DNA from: Bacteroidia bacterium
GTDB lineage: Bacteria > Bacteroidota > Bacteroidia > Bacteroidales > UBA5342
DNA length: 8,097 bases
Direction of reading: 5' to 3'
NCBI GenBank assembly: GCA_030433225.1
Contig: JAUIMD010000069.1
Span: 1 to 8,097 of the forward strand
Part shown: positions 1 through 6,505 of the stretch, in pieces
How the letters are laid out: each line of letters begins with the position of its first letter
Numbering within the stretch: position 1 is the first letter of the stretch
Translations under genes and position numbers: made by a program
The notes under the pieces: model-generated
Told to the model about the DNA's origin: nothing
Databases searched by the model: none
Seen by the model: only the letters and a program-made list of their open reading frames with translations

Positions 1-1
1 C

Positions 2-511
2 ATTTTATTTGGAATTATAGTGGTGTTTATTCTTATGGCCATCCGCAAAAAAGTGAATGTATACGAAGCATTTATTGAGGGGGCTAAAGATGGCTTTGGA
101 GTGGCAATAAAAATTATCCCCTACCTGGTGGCCATTTTGGTAGCCGTTGGTGTTTTTCGGGCATCGGGCATTATGGACATGCTGGTTGAAGGAATACGAT
201 GGGCCGTAGCCGCTATGGGGTTAGATACCCGCTTTGTGGATGCATTGCCAACCGCTTTTATGAAACCCCTCAGTGGAAGTGGCGCCCGTGGAATGATGGC
301 AGAAACCATTCTACATTTCGGGGTGGATTCGTTTGCCGCCAAAGCAGCATCAACCGTGCAGGGAGCCACCGACACTACCTTTTACATTGTGGCCGTTTAC
401 TTTGGTTCGGTAGGGATACGAAAAACCCGCTATGCAGTAACAGCCGGACTGTTAGCAGACTTAGCGGGCATAATTGCTTCTATTAGTTTGGCCTACCTGT
501 TTTTTGGCTAA
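2..511 (+). CDS. spmB: Spore maturation protein, SpmB half (nucleoside-recognition/Gate domain), 5' partial
   Basis: The frame is open from the first bases of the window, so the N-terminus lies upstream; 169 residues and a TAA stop are visible. The internal GTG at 20 and ATG at 35 are not likely true starts, because hydrophobic residues precede them in frame. The visible part holds a membrane segment at the very start, another around an IIPYLVAILVAVGVF stretch, the conserved block ALPTAFMKPLSGSGARG, a TDTTFYIVAVYFGS block, and a final membrane helix ending YLFFG. This is the signature of the SpmB family. In Bacteroidota SpmA and SpmB are commonly one fused protein of about 400 residues, so this is probably the C-terminal half of such a fusion; that cannot be checked here. 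It is an inner-membrane protein with an unclear role in non-spore-formers, possibly transport. Its stop overlaps the stop of the convergent helicase gene. Confidence 0.85.
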   Translation: MLFGIIVVFILMAIRKKVNVYEAFIEGAKDGFGVAIKIIPYLVAILVAVGVFRASGIMDMLVEGIRWAVAAMGLDTRFVDALPTAFMKPLSGSGARGMMAETILHFGVDSFAAKAASTVQGATDTTFYIVAVYFGSVGIRKTRYAVTAGLLADLAGIIASISLAYLFFG

Positions 512-1827
512 TTAGGGCTGGAAGATTTCCCGGGTTTGTTGCCCCCGCTTCCGCGTTGCCCGGTAGGCCGGGTTTTGTTTTTATTGCGTGAAAACGACTT
601 TTTGGGACCTCCTTTAAAATTTTTCGATTTAAAATTTCGATTTTTATAATTCCCGCTCTTACCGCCTTTTTTACTGTTTCGTTCGTATTTTGGACCCTCA
701 CCCAGCTCTGCAGGCAGTACGGCAAACTCATATTCCCGGTCTACCATGCGCTCAATGCGCTGGAATTTATGCTGATCATCTTCGTTTACAAAAGTTATCG
801 CAATGCCTTTTTGCTCGGCACGGGCAGTACGCCCAATGCGGTGCACGTAATCCTCCGGATCGGGTGGTACATCGTAATTGATGACCATGTCAATCTTTTC
901 AATATCAATTCCACGCGAGAGAATATCGGTGGCAACCAGCACCTTGGTTTGCTTATTTCGAAAACTGCGCAGGGTATTTTCCCGCTCCAGCTGATCAAGG
1001 TCCGAATGTATTTCACTGACCGATATCTTTTTACGCTTTAGGGTGGAGGTAATTTCTTTTACCTTTTGCTTGGTGGATGAAAAAATGATTACACTGCTCA
1101 GGCTATCATCTTTAAAAATATCCTGCAAAAGGGGTAGTTTTTGGTTGTTGTATACCGAAAATATACGCTGATCGATTCCCGTAGCCGGCTTTGATACCTC
1201 AATGGTAATTTCAACCGGATCGTGCAACAACTGCTTGGCCAGGTCCCGTATTTTGCGTGGCATAGTGGCCGAAAACATCAGCGTCTGCCGGTCGTTGGGT
1301 AAATATTTCGAAATCTTCAGGATATCGTCCAAAAATCCCATGTCCAGCATGCGATCGGCCTCATCCAAAATCAGAAACTCGATTTCGGACAAGTCAAGGT
1401 ATTCCAGGTTGAGGTGTTGAATCAAGCGCCCTGGCGTTGTTACGACCACATCCACCCCTTGAGTAAGGGCACGCTTTTGGTTGTTCCAGTTTTCCGCATT
1501 GTTCCCCCCATATACCGAGACGGAAGAAACATCTAAAAAGTAAGAAAACCCCTGAATTTGCTGTTCAATTTGAATCGCCAGCTCACGGGTGGGAACCACC
1601 ACCAAAGCTCTGATTTTTCCGTTCCCGCTGTAATCCACCAGTTCACTAAGCACCGGCAGCATAAAAGCTGCGGTTTTCCCTGTACCGGTTTGGGCACAGG
1701 CAATCATGTCTTTATGTCCTAAAATGGCCGGTATGGCCTGCTCCTGAATGGGGGTCATGTGTTCGAAACCCATGGTTTCGATGCCGTCCAGTACTTCGGG
1801 AGCTAAATCTATTTCTGTAAAACGCAC
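508..1827 (-). CDS. DEAD-box ATP-dependent RNA helicase (RhlE/DeaD-like)
   Basis: This 439-residue superfamily 2 RNA helicase should unwind short RNA duplexes or remodel RNPs in the cytoplasm using ATP. All core motifs are present in order: Q motif (PIQEQ, 26-30), motif I AQTGTGKT (45-52), Ia PTREL (79-83), Ib TPGRL (131-135), II DEAD (155-158), III SAT (186-188), V around ATDILSRGID (299-308), and VI HRIGRTAR (329-336). From about residue 380 a Lys/Arg/Asn/Gly/Ser-rich tail follows, typical of RNA-contacting extensions in this family. The start codon is GTG (1825-1827), 11 nt after the methyltransferase stop; the next in-frame Met (residue 19) would remove residues just before the Q motif, so GTG is preferred. 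It is the last gene of a four-gene operon. RhlE-like assignment is a judgement by eye; exact subfamily and substrate are unknown. Confidence 0.95.
   Translation of the reverse strand: MRFTEIDLAPEVLDGIETMGFEHMTPIQEQAIPAILGHKDMIACAQTGTGKTAAFMLPVLSELVDYSGNGKIRALVVVPTRELAIQIEQQIQGFSYFLDVSSVSVYGGNNAENWNNQKRALTQGVDVVVTTPGRLIQHLNLEYLDLSEIEFLILDEADRMLDMGFLDDILKISKYLPNDRQTLMFSATMPRKIRDLAKQLLHDPVEITIEVSKPATGIDQRIFSVYNNQKLPLLQDIFKDDSLSSVIIFSSTKQKVKEITSTLKRKKISVSEIHSDLDQLERENTLRSFRNKQTKVLVATDILSRGIDIEKIDMVINYDVPPDPEDYVHRIGRTARAEQKGIAITFVNEDDQHKFQRIERMVDREYEFAVLPAELGEGPKYERNSKKGGKSGNYKNRNFKSKNFKGGPKKSFSRNKNKTRPTGQRGSGGNKPGKSSSPN
558..582 (+). terminator. Rho-independent terminator for the spmB-type gene
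   Basis: The stem CCCGG (559-563) pairs with CCGGG (568-572) across a TAGG loop. A possible G-U pair at 558/573 extends it, and the T-rich run TTTTGTTTTT (573-582) follows. It lies 47 nt after the spmB stop on the plus strand. The reverse strand has no U-tract after the same hairpin, so it should act only on plus-strand transcription. It sits inside the 3' coding end of the minus-strand DEAD-box gene, in the low-complexity tail. Confidence 0.7.
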
Positions 1828-1838
1828 GTTGCTAAAGT

Positions 1839-3023
1839 TTAATCCACCATAAGTACCAAACCTTTCAGGTACTCACTTTCGGGATGGTAAATATTTATGG
1901 GGTGGTCGGCCGGTTGCGCCATTTGATGAAGGATGCGCACCTTGCGACCTGATATGGCAGCCGCCGTAAATACCGTTTTACGGAATAAATCGGCAGAAAC
2001 TACCTGTGAGCAGGAGAAAGTAAACAGAATTCCTCCCTTTTTTATGTTATGGAATGCTTTTACATTTAATCGTTTATAGCCCTGTACAGCATTGCTCAGT
2101 ACGTTGCGGTGTTTGGCAAAAGCAGGAGGATCGAGCACCACCAGGTCGTACTTATCCTTCATGTCGTCCATAAATTTAAAGGCATCCACGGCAAACGCTT
2201 CGTGGCGTTCATCGCCAGGAAAGTTCATTTCCACGTTTTTATTGGTAATGTCAATGGCACGTGCCGAGCTATCTACCGAATGTACCAGGTTTGCTCCACC
2301 CCGCATGGCGTAAAACGAAAATCCACCCGTATAACAAAACATGTTCAATACATTTCGTCCTTTGGAGTAAAATTCGAGAAGCCTGCGGTTTTCACGCTGA
2401 TCGATAAAGAAGCCGGTTTTTTGGCCATGAGTCCAGTCTACATGAAAATTCAGCCCATACTCCATGGCCACCGGGTCGGAGTCGTCTCCGGCCAAATAGC
2501 CCGATTGTGCTACCCCTTCCATGGTTTTTGGCAACGATTCGGCTGATTTATCGTACACGGCTGTTAAATCCGGTCCATACATTTCCATTAAAATTTCGGC
2601 AAACAGTTCGCGGTTTTGCCACATGCCAATGGAATGGCACTGCACCACTGCGGTGGACCCATACACATCAATAATGAGGCCGGGCATATTGTCCCCTTCG
2701 GCATGTATAAGCCTGTACAGGTTGGTTTGGCTGTTGTTCACCAGCCCCAGGCTTTGGCGCAGGGCGTAGGCGTTGTGGAAACGATTTCGCCAAAAATCAG
2801 CATCCACCTCTTCGCTATCGAAGGTTAAAATGCGTACCGCTATTGAACCCGGCGAGTAGTGCCCGATGCCCAACAATTCGTCTTTATTGTCGTACACCTC
2901 CACCAAGTCTCCTTCCGAAGCAGTGCCGTACATTTTTTTAATGGCACCTGAAAACACCCAGGGATGAAACCGTCTAACCGACTGATCTTTACCTGATTTT
3001 AAAACTATTTTAGTTCGTTCCAT
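1839..3023 (-). CDS. rlmI: RlmI-type 23S rRNA (cytosine-C5) methyltransferase
   Basis: The 394 residues match the usual length of RlmI, which uses S-adenosylmethionine to make m5C at position 1962 of 23S rRNA (E. coli numbering). The N-terminus (about 3-70) looks like a PUA RNA-binding domain, including RRFHPWVFSGAI. The middle has GQKTGFFIDQREN (200-212), characteristic of this family. The Rossmann methyltransferase domain shows the SAM-binding strand NVLNMFCYTGGFS (224-236), an acidic VDSSARAID turn, LDPPAFAK (297-304), and FSCSQ (336-340), where Cys338 is the likely catalytic cysteine. It starts at ATG, 7 nt after the exonuclease stop and 11 nt before the helicase start, so co-translation within the operon is likely. 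A related specificity (another C or G of rRNA) cannot be excluded from sequence alone. Confidence 0.9.
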   Translation of the reverse strand: MERTKIVLKSGKDQSVRRFHPWVFSGAIKKMYGTASEGDLVEVYDNKDELLGIGHYSPGSIAVRILTFDSEEVDADFWRNRFHNAYALRQSLGLVNNSQTNLYRLIHAEGDNMPGLIIDVYGSTAVVQCHSIGMWQNRELFAEILMEMYGPDLTAVYDKSAESLPKTMEGVAQSGYLAGDDSDPVAMEYGLNFHVDWTHGQKTGFFIDQRENRRLLEFYSKGRNVLNMFCYTGGFSFYAMRGGANLVHSVDSSARAIDITNKNVEMNFPGDERHEAFAVDAFKFMDDMKDKYDLVVLDPPAFAKHRNVLSNAVQGYKRLNVKAFHNIKKGGILFTFSCSQVVSADLFRKTVFTAAAISGRKVRILHQMAQPADHPINIYHPESEYLKGLVLMVD

Positions 3024-3030
3024 GAATGGT

Positions 3031-3615
3031 TTACTGCTTCATAAGTTCATTGAAAATAACCAGGCAGGCCCAGGCATCCGTTGCTGCATAGGTCATTTGG
3101 CTTTCGTTCAAATGGGCGGTTTCCCAGTTGGTTAAGCGCTGTTTTTTCGAAATTTTTCCTCCCACTACAATGGCGGCCACCTTTTTCAGGCTCAGCTCCT
3201 GTATGCCATAATTGCCTACAATGGTTTGCAGGTCAACAAATCCTTTGGGGTGGATGCGCAACAGTTTATTCAGCTCGCGCACATCATCCTTCAGGCTTAA
3301 TCCTATTTTTTGAATTTTGGCATCCTCTATCCAGGCTTTTAATCCGGCAGAAAACCCGGTTAAGTGCAGGCGAATTAAATAACAGGTATTGAGGCTTGAA
3401 ATTTGCATTAGGCTCACCCGGTGGGAAACCCCCTTTTTAAAGGAAGGCTTTGTTTCGGTATCAAAACCCCAGATTTTTTCTGCATACAATTTAGGCAAAA
3501 CCTGCTCCAGGGCTTCGGCAGAATCGATCACGACTTTCTCTCCGGCAAAAGATAAGGGAGGCAGGCCGTTAATTTCAGCTATCTCTATTGAAGGGGCAAA
3601 TTTATTCTCGCTCAT
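3031..3615 (-). CDS. DEDDy-type 3'-5' exonuclease (RNase D/WRN-exonuclease-like)
   Basis: This single-domain exonuclease has 194 residues from the chosen start. The DEDD metal-binding set is visible: Exo I FDTET (Asp52, Glu54), Exo II in GLSLKDDVREL (Asp111), and Exo III YAATD (Tyr176, Asp180), the tyrosine marking the DEDDy branch. It lacks the HRDC domains of classical RNase D and resembles the short stand-alone exonucleases of Bacteroidota. The longer in-frame reading, back to 3705, runs deep into the DUF5063 gene and adds residues unlike the family. The ATG at 3613-3615 is preferred because a GGAG sequence precedes it (9 nt spacer) and homologues, as I recall them, begin near 'FAPSI'. It overlaps the DUF5063 gene by 14 nt. 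The substrate could be RNA or DNA; the methyltransferase and helicase neighbours favour RNA. Confidence 0.88.
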   Translation of the reverse strand: MSENKFAPSIEIAEINGLPPLSFAGEKVVIDSAEALEQVLPKLYAEKIWGFDTETKPSFKKGVSHRVSLMQISSLNTCYLIRLHLTGFSAGLKAWIEDAKIQKIGLSLKDDVRELNKLLRIHPKGFVDLQTIVGNYGIQELSLKKVAAIVVGGKISKKQRLTNWETAHLNESQMTYAATDAWACLVIFNELMKQ

Positions 3616-4240
3616 CAAATTCTTCTCCGTAATCTGCCTGTCTTCTGGTAAAGAAATTTCTTTTTGAATCTTCATTCTTTGTCTCGTTATCTTGCTCCCA
3701 TTCATCGTCGGTTTCCTGGTACTTCAACTGATGCAAGGCACGCAGCACATTCACCAGTTTTTGCCCCCAATATTCCTCAAAATATTGCATACATTCGGCC
3801 AGGCCATCGTGCATAAGGTCTTCAATGCCCAGGGCATATATGGAGGTAAAATTTTTAAGGTACTGGTAAATATCGGCTAAATCTTCCGATATGGTAGCCC
3901 TAACCGGACCATCGCTGTACTGTATATCTTCGTGAAATACTTCCAGAAAATCGTCGTGTGCACCTACTATTTGTGCTACTTTATTTCGAATGGAATGGTA
4001 ATCTTCTTCAGAAACGAACGCTTCCACACTTTCGTCGAAGAGTGGATTTGGCTTTTCCAACATGGAGGCCTTGAGGTACAGCAGTGCTAGTATTTTGGTG
4101 GCTCTTCCAGCAAATTCTTTTGCGCTTTTGCTTTCAGCAATTTCAAGGTAACCGCAGTATTCGCTGGCCACAGTAACAAATTCCAGCACATTTTTTGCAT
4201 ACACTGCCTCATGTATATCCTGCCCGTTTTCTCTATTCAT
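3602..4240 (-). CDS. DUF5063 domain-containing protein
   Basis: A 212-residue cytoplasmic protein with no signal peptide or membrane segment. I recognise it as the DUF5063 family, which is common in Bacteroidota and has no assigned function that I know of. Residues about 10-172 look all-helical, with aromatic and acidic positions such as AHDDFLEVFHEDI and IYQYLKNF. Residues about 176-212 form a highly charged, probably disordered tail rich in Asp, Glu, Asn and Gln. It is the first gene of the operon, with an ATG preceded by an AT-rich leader lacking a Shine-Dalgarno match. Its 3' end overlaps the exonuclease start by 14 nt, so translation of the two is probably coupled. A partner or adaptor role with the exonuclease is inference only; no catalytic motif is visible. 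Confidence 0.85.
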   Translation of the reverse strand: MNRENGQDIHEAVYAKNVLEFVTVASEYCGYLEIAESKSAKEFAGRATKILALLYLKASMLEKPNPLFDESVEAFVSEEDYHSIRNKVAQIVGAHDDFLEVFHEDIQYSDGPVRATISEDLADIYQYLKNFTSIYALGIEDLMHDGLAECMQYFEEYWGQKLVNVLRALHQLKYQETDDEWEQDNETKNEDSKRNFFTRRQADYGEEFDERE

Positions 4241-4339
4241 TTAAAACTTTAAATTAGGCCTCGCAAGCGAATTTCCGCAATAAATTGATTTGCTGATTAC
4301 AGGTGATTTCAAACAATATAAAGGCCCTAAATGAAGAAG

Positions 4340-4371
4340 CAAAGCTAATTCTATTTCATCAACTTTCGAAA
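4340..4371 (-). promoter_or_regulatory. Candidate Bacteroidota promoter for the DUF5063 operon
   Basis: On the minus strand TAGCTTTG (4347-4340) matches the Bacteroidota -7 consensus TAnnTTTG exactly. A TTTCG at 4371-4367, 19 nt further upstream, is one base off the TTTG -33 element. The implied start of transcription, near 4333, gives a leader of roughly 90 nt before the DUF5063 ATG. The region 4241-4389 holds nothing else I can identify. Confidence 0.4.
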
Positions 4372-4389
4372 TTATAGGGTAACTTTTTG

Positions 4390-5670
4390 TTAGTCAGTGA
4401 ACCCAAGCGTTCGGGCCCGTTCCAAATGTTGGGCTGCAGCCTCTTCATTTCCGTTCTTTCGCTCATATTCCGACAAAAAGTAAAAGCGGTCAGGGTTATC
4501 AGGTTCCAGCAATCCATACACATTTAATACGTTTTTTAAAGAGGGACTATTGCTTTGCAACAATTGGCGCGATACCGAATAGCACAATATCCCCAGGGTG
4601 GATTTTACACGCCGGAACGTAAACACCGCTTCACCCGATGCCTCGCGGGTACGCTGATCCAATCGTTCCAGCTCACTTTTCCACCAAACGGTATCCTTTT
4701 GCACCAGGGCAACCGGATAAATCTTCATGATTTCATCAAACAGTTTTTCAAGTTCGGCATGCTGCACCACATCGGCTTTATAGGCCGTCGATTGCTGGAT
4801 GCTGTCTGCTTCGGCCAATAGTGCTTCGGTATCTGTAAGGGTGCTCAACAAGGTGGCAGCATCGTTGGCCAACTGGTAGGCTTCCCGGTATCTGTTTTGT
4901 GCCTGCAGGCTGTCCACCCAACTAAAAGCATGGGTTTTAAAGGCTTCAATAATGTCTTCCCTCCGTTCTGTTTTGTTGGTTTTATAGGCATGCAGATGTA
5001 AAAACGCCACCGCATCGTACAACAAACTGCTGTCGGGCCATTGGTGTCCCCCTTCATGAAACACTACGGTATAAAAGGGTTTTTGCAAAACATCCGCACT
5101 AAAGCGCGAAAACTCATCGTAATTAAAATCCGATTTTCCAACAATGCCGTACCAGGGATAAGGCTGCGTTTTGCTGTAGCGGTTTGGGCCGGCCCCACAA
5201 CTGATTACGCCCGATACCACCTGCTGATTGCCTAGTACAGTAGCCAGGCGCGCTCCACCTGAAAAACCACAGGCATACATGCGTGCAGCATCTACGCTGT
5301 ATTTATTTTGAACATCGTAAATCAGTCGACGAATGGCTTCCCCATTTCTCGGATTTTTATTTTTCACCGCATTGGAACCCGCAACAATATAGCCAAAGGT
5401 TTCTGCTGCAAAGCGCAATTGTTCTACGGGTTGTTGCCCATTTCCATCCGGCGAAAAACAAACCATCAGGGGGTATGAATTTTCGGCATCATACGCCAAG
5501 GGTAGGTAGCACGCGTACGACTCATCGGGGAGGGCCGCTACGGACTCTTCAAACAGGGAGCCATAGGCTGCAACCGGTTTCTTGTACACAAAGTGCTCCT
5601 TTTCAGGGGAACACGCCACTAAGCAAACAGCACACACGAATGTAAAAAACGGTTTTACGTTTAAGGTCAT
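4390..5670 (-). CDS. Lipoprotein with alpha/beta-hydrolase (esterase-like) domain and C-terminal helical extension
   Basis: Starting at the ATG at 5668-5670 gives 426 residues with a classical lipoprotein signal: basic/hydrophobic stretch 6-19 and lipobox LVAC with the lipidated Cys20. A longer reading from 5718 would bury this signal and is rejected. Residues about 45-225 resemble secreted PHB-depolymerase/feruloyl-esterase-like hydrolases: the strand YPLMVCFSPDG, nucleophile elbow GFSGG (Ser137), an acidic candidate Asp181 in GKSDFNY, and His209 in HEGGHQWP form a plausible Ser-Asp-His triad. Residues about 230-426 are helical and TPR-like (for example REAYQLANDAA and NEEAAAQHLERAR). It is probably anchored in the outer membrane or facing the periplasm; the substrate is unknown. 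It lies 149 nt upstream of the DUF5063 operon on the same strand, but that operon has its own promoter candidate, so the two are probably separate units. Confidence 0.85.
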   Translation of the reverse strand: MTLNVKPFFTFVCAVCLVACSPEKEHFVYKKPVAAYGSLFEESVAALPDESYACYLPLAYDAENSYPLMVCFSPDGNGQQPVEQLRFAAETFGYIVAGSNAVKNKNPRNGEAIRRLIYDVQNKYSVDAARMYACGFSGGARLATVLGNQQVVSGVISCGAGPNRYSKTQPYPWYGIVGKSDFNYDEFSRFSADVLQKPFYTVVFHEGGHQWPDSSLLYDAVAFLHLHAYKTNKTERREDIIEAFKTHAFSWVDSLQAQNRYREAYQLANDAATLLSTLTDTEALLAEADSIQQSTAYKADVVQHAELEKLFDEIMKIYPVALVQKDTVWWKSELERLDQRTREASGEAVFTFRRVKSTLGILCYSVSRQLLQSNSPSLKNVLNVYGLLEPDNPDRFYFLSEYERKNGNEEAAAQHLERARTLGFTD

Positions 5671-5763
5671 AACAACGGATGCGTTTAGGAGTAACCCGGG
5701 TTGATGTGACGTTTCCAAAAAAATTTGCCCGGCTATTTTTACCCGAACAGAGCGAATAAATGC

Positions 5764-5771
5764 TAAATTTG
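5764..5771 (+). promoter_or_regulatory. Bacteroidota -7 promoter element upstream of ftsB-like gene
   Basis: TAAATTTG matches the TAnnTTTG consensus exactly and ends 17 nt before the ftsB-like ATG, implying a very short leader. No clear TTTG -33 element is seen; the closest is a T-run at 5736-5740 with a long spacer. It lies in the 118-nt divergent gap between the lipoprotein and ftsB-like genes; no equally good element was found facing the lipoprotein. Confidence 0.5.
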
Positions 5772-5788
5772 CCGGAAATTATTCCTTT

Positions 5789-6097
5789 ATGTCACGCCCC
5801 GAATTTATAGAAAAAATTCCGCCTATTTTACGAAACAAGTTTGTTTTTGCAGGGCTGGCATTTGTGGTATGGATTTTGGTTTTCGACGATTCCAACCTGG
5901 TGTCGCGCATTAGCAAATCAAGGGAACTCAGTAAACTGGAACAACAGCGGGAACATTACATCAAAGAAATTGATACGCTTCAAAAGCGACTGGAGGAACT
6001 AAAGGGCGACGAAAAAGCACTCGAAAAATTTGCCCGCGAACAGTACCTGATGAAGAAGGACAACGAAGAAATTTTTTTGGTGGAAGAGGAGGATTAA
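5789..6097 (+). CDS. ftsB: Septum formation initiator family protein (FtsB/DivIC-like)
   Basis: A 102-residue bitopic inner-membrane protein of the usual FtsB/DivIC length and architecture. It has a short N-terminal cytoplasmic part containing Arg and Lys, one membrane helix at about 18-32, a coiled coil with heptad-like Leu/Ile spacing at about 36-74, and the family's C-terminal element EKFAREQYLMKKDNEEIFLV (79-98). FtsB links FtsL and FtsQ in the divisome and helps activate septal peptidoglycan synthesis. The ATG follows an AT-rich stretch without a Shine-Dalgarno sequence, normal for Bacteroidota. It is transcribed away from the lipoprotein gene and is followed after 6 nt by a small membrane protein gene, so the two are very likely co-transcribed. 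Confidence 0.9.
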   Translation: MSRPEFIEKIPPILRNKFVFAGLAFVVWILVFDDSNLVSRISKSRELSKLEQQREHYIKEIDTLQKRLEELKGDEKALEKFAREQYLMKKDNEEIFLVEEED

Positions 6098-6103
6098 CCT
6101 TCA

Positions 6104-6436
6104 ATGCACAAACTACAGATGAATCCGATTTTAAATAAAACATTTTACGTGGCAGCCTTGCTCGTTATTGCAGGCATTTTATTGTATGTATCGCAATACC
6201 ATTTGGCCATACCGGTGTATGTGGCCGGCAGTATATTGTTTGCCATTACCAGGGTAACCATTGCGTTAACGCATAAAAACAAGCGCACATCGCGCATACC
6301 TTACATACAGTTATTGAGTGCCAGCGCCCTGCTTTTTTCAGCGTATTTAATGCACAAAGGGGCCAACAGCTGGGCGGTTTTTGCCCTGATAACTGCCGCT
6401 TTAGAAGCCTATGCCACCTTTAGAATGAACCAGTAA
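6104..6436 (+). CDS. Small four-helix membrane protein of unknown function
   Basis: A 110-residue protein that I cannot assign to a named family. Four membrane helices are apparent at about 14-30, 36-55, 67-83 and 89-106, with a basic loop between helices 2 and 3 (HKNKRTSR, 57-64) that should face the cytoplasm by the positive-inside rule. This puts both termini in the cytoplasm. The start may be ATG 6104 or the in-frame ATG 6119 (Met6); the first leaves a 6-nt gap after ftsB. The tight spacing suggests co-expression with the division protein, but a division role is inference. No catalytic or metal-binding motif is visible. Confidence 0.75.
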   Translation: MHKLQMNPILNKTFYVAALLVIAGILLYVSQYHLAIPVYVAGSILFAITRVTIALTHKNKRTSRIPYIQLLSASALLFSAYLMHKGANSWAVFALITAALEAYATFRMNQ

Positions 6437-6505
6437 GAATAAACAAATCCCACGTGAACAATCAAATTTTAAGAATGTTTTGATGGGTGTATATATAAAT
6501 AACAA

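Noticed and set aside
2109..2546. 145-residue plus-strand frame
   Set aside because: It is antisense to the conserved RlmI-type gene and has no recognisable domain.
3616..3705. Longer N-terminus for the exonuclease (start at 3705 or the ATG at 3675)
   Set aside because: It would overlap DUF5063 by 74-104 nt and adds residues unlike the family; the ATG at 3615 has a better ribosome-binding context.
4375..4390. Hairpin TAAC-AAAAA-GTTA at the lipoprotein stop as a terminator
   Set aside because: A four-pair AT-rich stem without a following U-tract is too weak to support.
5671..5718. Longer N-terminus for the hydrolase lipoprotein
   Set aside because: It would place 16 extra residues before a well-formed lipoprotein signal peptide.
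6437..6505. Promoter for lpd in the AT-rich gap (TATATATAAAT near 6490)
   Set aside because: No match to TAnnTTTG with a correctly spaced TTTG element; AT-rich leaders are common in this genome and read-through from ftsB is possible.
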